NCBI GenBank assembly: GCA_036379935.1
Contig: DASVFT010000092.1
Coordinates: forward strand, 1 to 64,000
Direction of reading: 5' to 3'
DNA length: 64,000 nucleotides
DNA from: JAOPZW01 sp036379935
GTDB taxonomy: Bacteria > Actinomycetota > Thermoleophilia > Solirubrobacterales > Solirubrobacteraceae
Made by a program: the position numbers and the translations under genes. Position 1 is the stretch's first letter; every line of letters begins with the position of its first letter. Under the pieces are notes generated by a model that saw only the letters and a list, made by a program, of their open reading frames with translations, did not search any database and was not told the DNA's origin. Positions 40,781 through 49,208 of the stretch are shown here, piece by piece.

Positions 40781-41178
40781 TCAGCCCACCAGTCGCGCTG
40801 GCCCTCGACGTCTTCGCGCGGAGACTCGCCGAGATTGGGCGCGCCGATGACGAGAATCTCGAGGCCCTCCGGCCCGGCCTCGTAGCCTCGCCACGTACCG
40901 GGCGCGACACGCACCGCGTCCCATTCCTTGAGCTCGACGATCTCGTCGTCAAGCTTCATCCGCCCGCTCCCGCGCAGGACCACGTACACCTCCTCCTGCG
41001 TCCTGTGCGTGTGGCCGTACGGAAAGCGATAGCCGCGCGGGACGCGCTGGTAGCTCAGGCCGGATCGCTCGAGCTCAAGCGCCTTGGTCGCCAGGCGGAA
41101 CTCCAGGTCCGGCGCGCCGTCGAACTTGGACCCAAGGTCCTCCAGGTCCTCCCTGAGGTTCCTGAGCGTGAAGGGCAC
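40777..41178 (-). CDS. Cupin-domain protein
   Basis: This 133-residue protein has one cupin barrel. The first metal motif appears as GYRFPYGHTHRTQEEVYVVLRGSGRM (G-x5-HxH-x4-E-type) and the second region as EWDAVRVAPGTWRGYEAG, lacking the usual His. It is small-molecule binding or an isomerase type. It converges with the secreted-protein gene, overlapping by 4 nt. Confidence 0.8.
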   Translation of the reverse strand: MPFTLRNLREDLEDLGSKFDGAPDLEFRLATKALELERSGLSYQRVPRGYRFPYGHTHRTQEEVYVVLRGSGRMKLDDEIVELKEWDAVRVAPGTWRGYEAGPEGLEILVIGAPNLGESPREDVEGQRDWWAD

Positions 41179-41343
41179 GGCGTAAGCCTATGGTCACCCC
41201 TGACTGGGGTCGCCGATTCGCTGTACCGCGGCAGTGCGGTCAGCCGCTACGTCAAGCATGTCAAGGACGGCGCCTAACGTGGGACGACGCCCTCAACGCC
41301 GCGCACGCGCAACCGACCGCTCATCGTCAACGAGGCCGTCTCG

Positions 41344-41371
41344 TACGCGCCCGAGACCTTCGGTTCCGTAG
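41344..41371 (-). repeat. Displaced tRNA-Arg 3'-half remnant (distal attachment site)
   Basis: TACGCGCCCGAGA (41344-41356) equals 43717-43729, and GACCTTCGGTTCCGTAG (41355-41371) equals 43744-43760, both parts of tRNA-Arg(ACG). Compared with the intact gene, about 16 nt comprising the T-arm are missing. Identity stops at the anticodon loop. No gene is seen elsewhere in 41179-41379. Confidence 0.75.
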
Positions 41372-41379
41372 TAACGCGC

Positions 41380-42084
41380 TCAACCTCGCCCGGCGGCGAT
41401 CGCGCGCAAGCGCGGCAGCACGATCGCCTCCGCCCGCGCTTGACTGGCCGCGTCGGGGCGCAGGAACCCGAAGACCGAGTCGATGAACCGCGGCTCGGCC
41501 AGCAGCGCGGCGCATTCGGATGACAGGTACGCGCGCAGGTCAGCGGGCATGGCACCGGCCTCATCGACGAGCTCCTCCCGCCCGTCGACGAGCAGGACGA
41601 CGTCCTCGAGGTCGTGGCTGCCGAGGTGGTCGGCTCCGCCACGGCCGCGAAATGCCTCCAGCTTCGTCGCCATGAGATAGGGCGGCGGGATCGCCCGGAT
41701 GGCCACACCGGTTGGCAAGCGACGTTCGGTGGCGTAAGCCAGTGCAGCCCCCTGCCATCTGTTGACGAAGCCCATCAGCGTCGCGTCGGCCGGCATGGCG
41801 TCCAGGATCAAGTCCTCGTCGGCTCGATCGTGGAAGCGCCACCGGCAGATCACCGTGCTGCTCGTGTCCTCAGCGAACCCTTGCGCTCGCAGACGAGCCT
41901 CGAAGTCGTGCAACGCGGCGCGGGTGACGACCTCCACCACGACGTCCACGTCCTTGGTCGGGCGTGGCGCCGGCGCCGCCGGATCCGTGATCCACAACGT
42001 CACCGTGGCGCCGCCGATGAAGACGACCTCGTCGAGCAGCGGCCCCAGCGCCGCGGCGCCCCGCTCGAGGAGCTCGATGCTCAC
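41380..42084 (-). CDS. AbiEii/AbiGii-like nucleotidyltransferase toxin
   Basis: The 234-residue nucleotidyltransferase-fold protein has FIGGATVTLWITDP followed by RPTKDVDVVVEV (GG-xn-DxD type active site) and a helical C-terminal half with LMATKLEAFRGRGGADHLGSHDLEDVVLLVDG, typical of AbiEii-like proteins. These are toxins of type IV toxin-antitoxin/abortive-infection systems. GTG 42084 overlaps the stop of the upstream HTH gene (GTGA), giving the expected antitoxin-toxin order. Confidence 0.78.
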   Translation of the reverse strand: MSIELLERGAAALGPLLDEVVFIGGATVTLWITDPAAPAPRPTKDVDVVVEVVTRAALHDFEARLRAQGFAEDTSSTVICRWRFHDRADEDLILDAMPADATLMGFVNRWQGAALAYATERRLPTGVAIRAIPPPYLMATKLEAFRGRGGADHLGSHDLEDVVLLVDGREELVDEAGAMPADLRAYLSSECAALLAEPRFIDSVFGFLRPDAASQARAEAIVLPRLRAIAAGRG

Positions 42085-42584
42085 CCGCGCAGACGCTCCA
42101 CGAGCAGCTTCGCGGCGAGACGGCGCGCGCGTGCGTCGCCGGCCCGCATGGCATCGACGAGCGCCAGGCGCTCCCACAGCGCCGGGTCGCGCAGCGCCGC
42201 CTCGGGCACGATCGGATGCAGCGGCTCGAGCGCGACGCCCCGCGTCTTGCCCGTGGGGTGCGGCCAGACAGGCGGCAGCTCGGGCACCTCAGCGAGCTGC
42301 GATGCCAGCGGGCTCGCGGCCCAGGCCGTGACGACCCCCCGCGTCTCGCTCCCACGCTGCGCCGGGAAAACGTACTTGACGCCGTGCACGAGGAACTCCT
42401 CGGCTGCCGCCATCGGCACGCGGCGGCGGTCCGGCGCATAGAGCCCTGCTTCGCGCAGCCGCTGCAGCGCCCGATGCGTCCCCCCCACGTCGTAGCCCAC
42501 ACTGTCGGCGAGCTCGCGCACGGACGCCGGCTTCGCGCCGCCGACGAGTTGAAGCATGAGCACGACGTCCTGGCCCTTGAGCAT
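42081..42584 (-). CDS. Winged-HTH protein, probable AbiEi-like antitoxin/repressor
   Basis: The 167 residues begin with a winged helix-turn-helix (LKGQDVVLMLQLVGGAKPASVRELADSVGYDVGGTHRALQRLREAGL) and continue with a strand-rich domain (FLVHGVKYVFPAQRGSETRGVVTAW) and a helical tail. Order, coupling and the upstream palindrome match AbiEi-type antitoxins, which repress their own operon. Sequence identity to known AbiEi is not obvious by eye. The ATG sits at the predicted transcription start, so the message may be leaderless. Confidence 0.7.
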   Translation of the reverse strand: MLKGQDVVLMLQLVGGAKPASVRELADSVGYDVGGTHRALQRLREAGLYAPDRRRVPMAAAEEFLVHGVKYVFPAQRGSETRGVVTAWAASPLASQLAEVPELPPVWPHPTGKTRGVALEPLHPIVPEAALRDPALWERLALVDAMRAGDARARRLAAKLLVERLRG

Positions 42585-42590
42585 GACCCT

Positions 42591-42627
42591 AGTTTAGGTG
42601 CTCGTTTCATGTTTCACAACATGAAAC
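42591..42627 (-). promoter_or_regulatory. Promoter and perfect palindromic operator of the AbiE-like operon
   Basis: GTTTCATGTT (42604-42613) and AACATGAAAC (42618-42627) are perfect 10-bp arms around TCAC. On the minus strand -35 TTGTGA (42619-42614) lies within the dyad; after 17 bp comes -10 TAAACT (42596-42591). The start codon begins 6 nt after the -10. Confidence 0.75.
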
Positions 42628-42683
42628 AGATGGTGTGGAGGTCGGGTCGGGAAGCGACCGGGTCGCGCGCCGATCCGCCGCGA

Positions 42684-43049
42684 TCAGTACCCGCGGTCCT
42701 GCGACGGCCCGAGGACGAGCCCGACCTCGTCCAACGCGTCGGCGAACGTGACGCGCTCGAGGCTTACCGTGACGCGTTTGCGCAAGGCCGACACCGGGAT
42801 GAGGATGTCCGCATTGGTGACCTGGTGCACGAACTCCGCCACCGTGCCGAGCTCGGTATCACGCACGTTGAGGTTGATCTGATCCTCGGCCTTCAAGACC
42901 ACGTCCGGCGTCAGGGGGGTCATGGTCAGGCTGCAGCTGCAGCAGCAACGCACCGCGCCGCCCCCGGTGAAGATCGCAATGCAGGTGCAGTCGGGAGCCG
43001 TCGGGCAGACGTTGTCGCACGTGCAATCGGCGAGTGGAAGCGTCGGCAT
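42684..43049 (-). CDS. Cys-rich protein with STN/secretin-N0-like domain, unknown
   Basis: The 121 residues fall into two parts. Residues 1-40 contain nine cysteines (DCTCDNVC, PDCTCIAIF, RCCCSCSL). Residues 50-115 read INLNVRDTELGTVAEFVHQ, then ILIPVSALRKRVTVSLERV and TFADALDEVGLVLG, the beta-alpha-beta pattern of STN/secretin short domains. No signal peptide is evident. ATG 43049 is chosen; GTG 43058 is possible. It could be a metal-binding or lipidated protein. The gap 43050-43211 shows no gene. Confidence 0.55.
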   Translation of the reverse strand: MPTLPLADCTCDNVCPTAPDCTCIAIFTGGGAVRCCCSCSLTMTPLTPDVVLKAEDQINLNVRDTELGTVAEFVHQVTNADILIPVSALRKRVTVSLERVTFADALDEVGLVLGPSQDRGY

Positions 43050-43211
43050 AGAGCGCACCGTTCTCTCGGTCCGGAGCAGGTCGACCAGAGCTTAACCGCT
43101 GTAGGGATCGCCTGGCACAGCTACGCGCGAACACCAGCGGTAGGGCCGAGCGCGGGTGTAGCGATGACGGCGGACCGGCGGCGGCGCTCTGCACGATGCA
43201 CGACCGAGAGC

Positions 43212-43600
43212 TCACAGCAGGCGCAAGAGGAACGCCTTCGTCCGGTCGTGAGTCGGGGACGCCAGCATCTGACGCGGAGCGCCCGATTCGATCAGGCGGC
43301 CGCCGTCCATGAAGACCACCCGGTCTGCCACCTCTCGAGCGAACCCCATCTCGTGCGTGACGACGACCATCGTCATTACCCGGCCAGCCAGGCGCTTCAT
43401 CACCGTGAGGACCTCTCCGACCAGCTCCGGGTCCAGAGCACTCGTGGGCTCGTCGAAGAGCATGAGGGTCGGATCCATGGCCAGCGCTCGGGCGATGGCT
43501 ACCCGCTGTTGCCGGCCACCTGAGAGCTGCGACGGATACGCGTCGGCCTTCTCAGCGAGCCCGACGTCCAGAAACTTCGCGGAGCCGATCTCAGGCTGCG
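43212..43600 (-). pseudogene. 3' fragment of a GlnQ-type amino-acid ABC ATPase
   Basis: About 130 C-terminal residues survive: LSGGRQQRVAIARALAMDP (signature), LMLFDEPTSALDPELVGEVL (Walker B), MVVVTHEMGFAREVADRVVFMDGG (switch His) and the family's usual C-terminus. The N-terminal half with Walker A and the Q-loop is absent, and the sequence before about 43600 is unrelated. No permease genes are nearby. It is a truncated, non-functional remnant beside tRNA-Arg. Confidence 0.85.
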
Positions 43601-43690
43601 TGAGTCCGATGAATAGACGCTCAAGGCGCGCAGACCTTCGGTGGCCAAGACGCCCGAAACCGACGGTCAAATCGGCGCCAGAACGGCGAA

Positions 43691-43712
43691 ACCCCGACAG
43701 CCATCGGGGTTC
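43691..43712 (-). terminator. Intrinsic terminator of tRNA-Arg
   Basis: On the minus strand AACCCCGA and TCGGGGTT pair over 8 bp around TGGCTG, starting 7 nt after the tRNA 3' end and followed by a moderately U-rich stretch (TTTCG). Confidence 0.6.
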
Positions 43713-43717
43713 CCATA

Positions 43718-43792
<75 letters not shown>

Positions 43793-43868
43793 GGGCCGCG
43801 TGGCGGCGGTGTCCGCGGGGCGGCGACGTCCGAGTCTAGCGAGCGGGACGCGGGGCCGGCCGCGGCGA

Positions 43869-43958
43869 CGGAGAGGGCGGGATTCGAACCCGCGATGGGG
43901 ATCTAAACCCCATACTCGCTTAGCAGGCGAGTGCCTTCAGCCACTCGGCCACCTCTCC
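43869..43958 (-). tRNA. tRNA-Ser (anticodon GCT)
   Basis: The 90-nt class II tRNA has acceptor GGAGAGG/CCTCTCC with discriminator G, anticodon loop CTGCTAA (GCT), a long variable arm (TATGGGGTTTAGATCCCCAT) and T-arm GCGGGTTCGAATCCCGC. It reads AGC and AGU. Confidence 0.96.
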
Positions 43959-44020
43959 CGGTGGGGGTCAGTGTAACCCTGGGCTCGTGGGTCCGGCGGC
44001 CGCTACGCTGGCCCGGCGAC

Positions 44021-44106
44021 GGAGGGGTGGCAGAGTGGTCGAATGCACCGGCCTTGAAAGCCGGAGCCCGCCTCGCGGGCCGTGGGTTCGAATCCCACCC
44101 CCTCCG
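44021..44106 (+). tRNA. tRNA-Ser (anticodon TGA)
   Basis: The 86-nt class II tRNA has acceptor GGAGGGG/CCCCTCC with discriminator G, anticodon loop CTTGAAA (TGA), variable arm GCCCGCCTCGCGGGC and T-arm GTGGGTTCGAATCCCAC. It reads UCA and wobbles to other UCN codons. Confidence 0.96.
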
Positions 44107-44194
44107 CCTCCGGTGCCCCGCTCGTCGCGCCAGCGCCACCGTTGGCCGCACCACAGGACCGCGTTTCGCTTGACGGTCCGATGGCCGTGGCACC

Positions 44195-44569
44195 ATGGTC
44201 GGCGTGCGACTCCCGCGGCGCCGGAACTACAGCTCGCACACTGACGCCGAGCTCGCCCGGGCCTTTCGGGTGCTGGCGCACCCGCTGCGGATCAGCGCGC
44301 TGCGGGCCTTCGCGATCAGCGACGAGGCGCTCGCCGCGGGCGACGTGGCGTACATGGAGCAGGAGGACATCCCGGCCACCACGATGCGCCACCACCTCCA
44401 GCTCCTGGCCGAGGCGGGCCTGCTGCGGCCCATCGGTCCGCGCTCGCACGGCGCGCCGGGACGTCCCGCTCTGCGCTACGTGCTGACCGAGCTCGGGATG
44501 CAGGTTCTGCCGCTCCTGCACAGCGCCGCGGCCACCGCTCGCCCTCGTTCGCGGACGCCTTCGGTTTGA
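44195..44569 (+). CDS. ArsR-like winged-helix regulator
   Basis: The 124-residue protein has an ArsR/SmtB-type wHTH: RAFRVLAHPLRISALRAFAISDEALAAGD, then IPATTMRHHLQLLAEAGLLRPIG and the wing HGAPGRPALRYVLTELG. No Cys metal site is visible. ATG 44195 or GTG 44203 could start it. Targets are unknown; the STAS gene follows on the same strand after 31 nt. Confidence 0.8.
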   Translation: MVGVRLPRRRNYSSHTDAELARAFRVLAHPLRISALRAFAISDEALAAGDVAYMEQEDIPATTMRHHLQLLAEAGLLRPIGPRSHGAPGRPALRYVLTELGMQVLPLLHSAAATARPRSRTPSV

Positions 44570-44600
44570 CAGGCGACCTCGCGGTCGGATAGCAAGCGCT

Positions 44601-44969
44601 GTGGCCTTTGCCGAGCCGCAGTTCGAGCTGTCCGAGGAGGACGTCGACGAGCGCACGCACGTGATCGCCATCGCGGGCGAGATCCACGTGTCGACGGCGC
44701 CCCGCTTCAGCGTGCTGCTCGACGACGCGATCGGGCGCGGCAAGACCGCCGTCGTCCTCGATCTCAGCGACGTGGACTTCATCGACTCGACCGGCCTGTC
44801 CGTGCTGCTCAACGGGTTGCGGCGCGTGACGCGCCAGCGCGGGCGCATGGCCCTCGTCTGCACCAACCCGACGGTCCTGCGCCTGTTCGAGATCACGCGC
44901 CTGGACGCGACGTTCGACATCCGCGCCACCCGCGAGGACGCGCTCAGCGCGGTGCAGTCGACGGACTAG
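44601..44969 (+). CDS. STAS-domain anti-sigma-factor antagonist
   Basis: The 122 residues form a single STAS domain with phospho-acceptor motif DFIDSTGLSVLLNGL after EIHVSTAPRFSVLLDDAI. It is the second such protein in the window (see 2628). GTG 44601 is the start. Its last 26 nt overlap the serS 3' end on the opposite strand. Confidence 0.87.
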   Translation: MAFAEPQFELSEEDVDERTHVIAIAGEIHVSTAPRFSVLLDDAIGRGKTAVVLDLSDVDFIDSTGLSVLLNGLRRVTRQRGRMALVCTNPTVLRLFEITRLDATFDIRATREDALSAVQSTD

Positions 44970-46209
44970 CGCCAGGCGCCGGCAGGACGGTGGGCGCGCC
45001 GTACGGACCCAGCACCGCGGGCAACGCGACGCTGCCGTCGTCGCGCTGGCCGTTCTCGAGCAGCGCGATCATGTGGCGCCACGTCACGGCCGTGCCGTTC
45101 AGCGTGTGCAGCACCTCGGGGCGGGCGCCTTCGGCGCCCCGGTAGCGGATCTGCAGGCGCCGCGCCTGGAAGTCGGTCGTGTTGGACGTCGAGGTCACCT
45201 CGCGGTAGCGCCCCTGGCCCGGCAGCCACGCCTCGCAGTCGTACTTCTTGGCCGCGCTGGCCCCGAGGTCGCCCACGCCGATGTTGACGACGCGATAGGG
45301 GATCTCGAGCTCGCGCAGGATCTCCTCCTCGATCGCCAGCAGCCGCTCGTGCTCGTCGCGCGAGGCGTCGGGCTCCACGAACGAGAACATCTCGAGCTTG
45401 TCGAACTGGTGCACGCGGAAGATCCCGCGGGTGTCCTTGCCCGCGGCGCCCGCCTCGCGCCGGAAGCACGACGAGAACCCCGCGTAGCGCAGCGGCAGGC
45501 CCTCGAGGATCTCGCCCGCGTGCAGCGAGGCGAGGGCCACCTCCGAGGTCCCCACGAGGTAGAGATCGTCGTCGGGGAGCCGATAGATCTGCTGCTCGGT
45601 GTCGGGCAGGAACCCCGTCCCGTAGAGCGCCTCCTCGCGCACCAGCACCGGCGGGATCACCGGCTCGAAGCCGTGGCCCATCAGCTTGTCCAGCGCCCAG
45701 CGCACGAGCGCGAGCTCGAGCAGCACGAGGTCGCCACGCAGGTAGGCGAAGCGCGAGCCCGACAGTCGCGCGGCGCGCTCGATGTCGATGCGCTCGCCCG
45801 CCAGCTGGAGGTGATCCGCGCCGGTCGCCCCCGCCTCGCCGACCTCGCGCACGACCTCGTCCTCGTCGGCGGCGGTCTCGTCGGGCAGGTTGGGCAGCCC
45901 GGCGAGGACCGACTGCAGCCGCTCCTCGGCGTCGCGCGCGCGCTCGGTCAGGAGCTTGACCTGGGCCGAGACGTCGCGCATGCGCGCGATCGCGTCGCCG
46001 GCGTCCTCGCCCGCCTGCTTGGCCGCGGCGATCCCCTCCGATGCAGTCTTCTGCTCGGCCCGCAGGCGCTCGGCGGCCGCGGTCGCCTCGCGCCAGCTCG
46101 CGTCGAGCTCGACGAGCTCGTCCACGCGCTCGGCCAGCTCGGGCGAGCGCCGCGCCAGCGCGGCGCGGACCGCGTCGGGGTCGCGGCGGATGAGCCTCAG
46201 GTCCAGCAC
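44944..46209 (-). CDS. serS: Seryl-tRNA synthetase
   Basis: The 421-residue class II synthetase charges all serine tRNAs. It has the N-terminal coiled-coil arm that grips the long variable arm (LDLRLIRRDPDAVRAALARR, then heptads from about residue 30 to 100), motif 2 (GFSSCFRREAGAAGKDTRGIFRVHQFDKLEMF) and motif 3 (LNGTAVTWRHMIALLENGQ). ATG 46209 is in the expected position. Four serine tRNA isoacceptors are encoded in the same window. Confidence 0.95.
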   Translation of the reverse strand: MLDLRLIRRDPDAVRAALARRSPELAERVDELVELDASWREATAAAERLRAEQKTASEGIAAAKQAGEDAGDAIARMRDVSAQVKLLTERARDAEERLQSVLAGLPNLPDETAADEDEVVREVGEAGATGADHLQLAGERIDIERAARLSGSRFAYLRGDLVLLELALVRWALDKLMGHGFEPVIPPVLVREEALYGTGFLPDTEQQIYRLPDDDLYLVGTSEVALASLHAGEILEGLPLRYAGFSSCFRREAGAAGKDTRGIFRVHQFDKLEMFSFVEPDASRDEHERLLAIEEEILRELEIPYRVVNIGVGDLGASAAKKYDCEAWLPGQGRYREVTSTSNTTDFQARRLQIRYRGAEGARPEVLHTLNGTAVTWRHMIALLENGQRDDGSVALPAVLGPYGAPTVLPAPGASPSTAPR

Positions 46210-46221
46210 GGACCCCGAAGG

Positions 46222-46641
46222 CTATTGGCCGGTCTGCTGCTCCGGCGTGAAGGAGGTCGTGCGCTCGCGGCCGGAGTACTTGGCCAGGAAGGCCGCGACG
46301 TCGTTCGCATCCTTTCCGACGACGATGTTCTCGGGCATGATCGCGCCCGAGTAGCCGCCGTTGCGGATGGCGTAGAGGACGTTCTCGGGCTGCTCCTTGC
46401 GCACGTTGAAGTTGGGGCCGTCGACGCGCTCGCGCTGGCGGACGTTGAGCGTCGTCCCCTCGGCGCCCACGACATCGAGCGTGTGGCAGCCCGAGCAGCG
46501 CTCGGAGAAGAGCAGCGCCCCATGCCGCACGTTCTCCGGCTGGGAGGCGATCTGCGGCGAGATCCCCTGCGAGCCGCAGGCGGCAGCGCCGACGGCGACC
46601 ACGGAGAGCGCGGCGGCGATGACGCGGCGACGTCGGCCCAT
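46222..46641 (-). CDS. Cytochrome c lipoprotein, monohaem
   Basis: The 139-residue class I cytochrome c has a lipoprotein signal (VVAVGAAACGS) and a single haem site LFSERCSGCHTLD, with axial Met likely in GAIMPENIV. It is membrane-attached on the outer face. ATG 46641 is used, with a second in-frame ATG just upstream. It is divergent from the cupredoxin gene by only 24 nt, suggesting linked expression of two electron carriers. Confidence 0.87.
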   Translation of the reverse strand: MGRRRRVIAAALSVVAVGAAACGSQGISPQIASQPENVRHGALLFSERCSGCHTLDVVGAEGTTLNVRQRERVDGPNFNVRKEQPENVLYAIRNGGYSGAIMPENIVVGKDANDVAAFLAKYSGRERTTSFTPEQQTGQ

Positions 46642-46665
46642 GACGGGCGGCATCATACGAAAGGC

Positions 46666-47067
46666 ATGACGGGCGCACGTGCCATGCCGCTGCTCCTCAT
46701 CCTCGCCGCCCTCGTGACGAGCGGCTGCGGCGGCACCATCGCCTACACGCGAGCGCCCGAGCGCCGCGTCGACGTGCGGCTGGACGAGTACCGGGTCCTG
46801 CCCGAGCACATCCAGGTCAGGGCCGGCAGCGTGACGATCACGGCGCACAACACGGGACGCCTCACCCACAACGTCGTCGTCGCGCAGTTCAAGCGACCGC
46901 TCGGCGGCCAGCGAGAACGGCACTACGGCCGCGCGACCAAGACGCTCTTCCCGGGCGAGACGGGGACGACGACGGTCGACCTCAAGCCCGGCAAGTACCG
47001 CCTCATCTGCACCATCTCGAACCACGACAACCTCGGGCAGTACGCCGAGCTGAAGGTCGTGCCGTGA
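46666..47067 (+). CDS. Cupredoxin-like lipoprotein
   Basis: The 133-residue product has a lipobox VTSGCGG and a blue-copper fold: strand YRVLPEHIQVRAGSVTITAHN, ligand His in TGRLTHNVVV, then YRLICTISNHDNLGQYAELKV with Cys and His ligands. The weaker fourth ligand (usually Met) is not obvious. It is probably an extracytoplasmic electron carrier or copper protein. Confidence 0.82.
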   Translation: MTGARAMPLLLILAALVTSGCGGTIAYTRAPERRVDVRLDEYRVLPEHIQVRAGSVTITAHNTGRLTHNVVVAQFKRPLGGQRERHYGRATKTLFPGETGTTTVDLKPGKYRLICTISNHDNLGQYAELKVVP

Positions 47068-47075
47068 GAGGGGAA

Positions 47076-47156
47076 AGCCCGGCGCCGGCCAGGTTGCCGC
47101 CGTTGCAAGACAGTCGCGGTGTGAGACAGAGGACCGTCTTGGGTCGGCGCCGGGCT
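47076..47156. terminator. Long hairpin in the convergent gap, probably bidirectional terminator
   Basis: Arms 47076-47090 (AGCCCGGCGCCGGCC) and 47142-47156 pair with one mismatch. The 51-nt loop contains a second stem (CAAGAC 47106-47111 with GTCTTG 47136-47141). It lies between convergent genes. The minus-strand product ends GGGCTTTCCCC. A structured RNA is possible, but no known riboswitch motif is recognised. Confidence 0.5.
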
Positions 47157-47191
47157 CCGCGTCAGCTTCGCCGCGCGCGCGCGGGATCCTG

Positions 47192-47635
47192 CTAGGCGGT
47201 GCCCCACGCCCGCAGCGCGAGGAAGGCGACCACGAGGGCGGCGGCGGCCATCGTGCCCATCTCGCGGCGCACGATGGCCAGCACGACCGAGCGCTGGCCG
47301 GCCTCGTCGAGCTTCCCCACGGCCTGAGCGTCCTCGAGGTCGCGGTCGTCGAGGATCGCCTCGGCCGCTGTGACGCGCAGCTGCTCGCCCACGAACGAGA
47401 CCGCCACCGGCAGGAGCGCGTAGAGCCAGTAGAGCCCGTCGGCGGGGTGGAAGCCGAGCGCCGCGAGCATGCCGGCGACGAGGGCCTGGACCACGCCGAG
47501 CGCCTGCCCCGCGCGGCACAGCACCCAGAATGCGCGCGAGGGCTCGACGGTCCACCAGCGCCAGGCGCCGAGCGCCGCTGCGACAAGGTTCATGACCGCG
47601 GTCACGAGCGCTACGACCTCGGCTACGTGCGCCAT
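47192..47635 (-). CDS. Membrane protein of unknown function beside nuo
   Basis: The 147-residue protein has about four helices (VVALVTAVMNLVAAALGAW, VVQALVAGMLAALGF, YWLYALLPVAVSFVGEQL, MAAAALVVAFLALRAW). A cytoplasmic loop (LDDRDLEDAQAVGKLDE) precedes the last helix. It is divergently oriented from nuoA, 52 nt away. No family function is known; its position suggests a respiratory link. Confidence 0.7.
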   Translation of the reverse strand: MAHVAEVVALVTAVMNLVAAALGAWRWWTVEPSRAFWVLCRAGQALGVVQALVAGMLAALGFHPADGLYWLYALLPVAVSFVGEQLRVTAAEAILDDRDLEDAQAVGKLDEAGQRSVVLAIVRREMGTMAAAALVVAFLALRAWGTA

Positions 47636-47687
47636 CTGCCACTAAGTATCAACTCGTTACAAATGGTGGTAGAACCCCGCCGTCCCG

Positions 47688-48040
47688 ATGCTCCGCTCGT
47701 ATCTGCCAGCCGTCGTCTTCCTCGGTCTCGGTACCGCCGTCGGCTCGGCCTTCGCGGTCCTCAACACCTATCTCGGCCCCCGGCGCCGGCCGAAGGTCGC
47801 CAGCAAGGCGGACCCCTACGAGTGCGGGCTGCCGTCGGAGATCCAGCGCGGGTTCCGCTTCGGGATCAGCTTCTACCTGATCGCGATGCTCTTCATCCTC
47901 TTCGACATCGAGGTCGTCTTCCTCTATCCCGTCGCCGTCCAGCTGCGCGCGTTCGGGACGTTCGCCCTCGTCGAGACGATCGTCTTCATCGCTCTGCTCT
48001 TGGTGGCCTTCGTGTACGTCTGGCGTCGGGGGGCGCTGGA

Positions 48041-48050
<10 letters not shown>
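47688..48050 (+). CDS. nuoA: NADH-quinone oxidoreductase subunit A
   Basis: The 120-residue, three-helix membrane subunit of complex I has the conserved KADPYECGLPS loop (with Cys, near the quinone site) and FDIEVVFLYPVAV. It is first in the 14-gene operon; its 3' end overlaps nuoB by 10 nt. Confidence 0.95.
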
Positions 48051-48698
<648 letters not shown>

Positions 48699-48706
<8 letters not shown>

Positions 48707-49208
48707 CGCCACCGGCCTGGAGCTGCTCGCACAGGAGCTCACCGAGTCCGAGCCGGACGCCGTCCGCGACACCGAGTTCTTCCGCGGCAAGGCCGCGCTG
48801 CACGTCGCGCCGGCCGCCATCCGCTCCGCGCTCGCCTTCCTGCGTGGCAAGGGCTTCACCTTCCTGGCCAGCGTCCACGGGCTGGACTACTACCCCGACG
48901 AGCCGCGCCTGGGCGTGCAGTACGAGCTGCTGAGCATGGAGGCGCTCGATCGCATCACCGTGAAGCTGCGCGTGCCGACCGACGCCGCCACGGTCGACTC
49001 GGTGACGCCGGAGTGGCCGACCGCCGACCACCAGGAGCGCGAGATCTACGACATGTTCGGGGTCGTCTTCGACGGTCACCCGGACCTGCGCCGCATCCTC
49101 ATGCCCGAGGACTACGAGGGCTTCCCGCAGCGCCGCGACTTCCCGATCGGCGGCGAGCCGGTCCTCTTCACGAAGGACGAGGTCTTCGGAAGGGACTACA
49201 CGGCGTGA
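48699..49208 (+). CDS. nuoC: NADH-quinone oxidoreductase subunit C
   Basis: This 169-residue peripheral-arm subunit has the 30-kDa signature ERE(I)YDMFGVVFDGHPDLRRI followed by PEDYEGFPQRRDFPIGGEP. It is separate from nuoD (not fused as in E. coli). GTG 48699 overlaps nuoB by 8 nt. Confidence 0.95.

Noticed and set aside
41197..41277. A short coding remnant ending in RYVKHVKDGA
   Set aside because: Too short and with no recognisable family; no start or ribosome site.
47076..47156. Riboswitch (cobalamin, c-di-GMP or c-di-AMP type)
   Set aside because: GGGAAAGCC at the edge is suggestive, but the conserved cores of those classes are missing and it lies between convergent genes.
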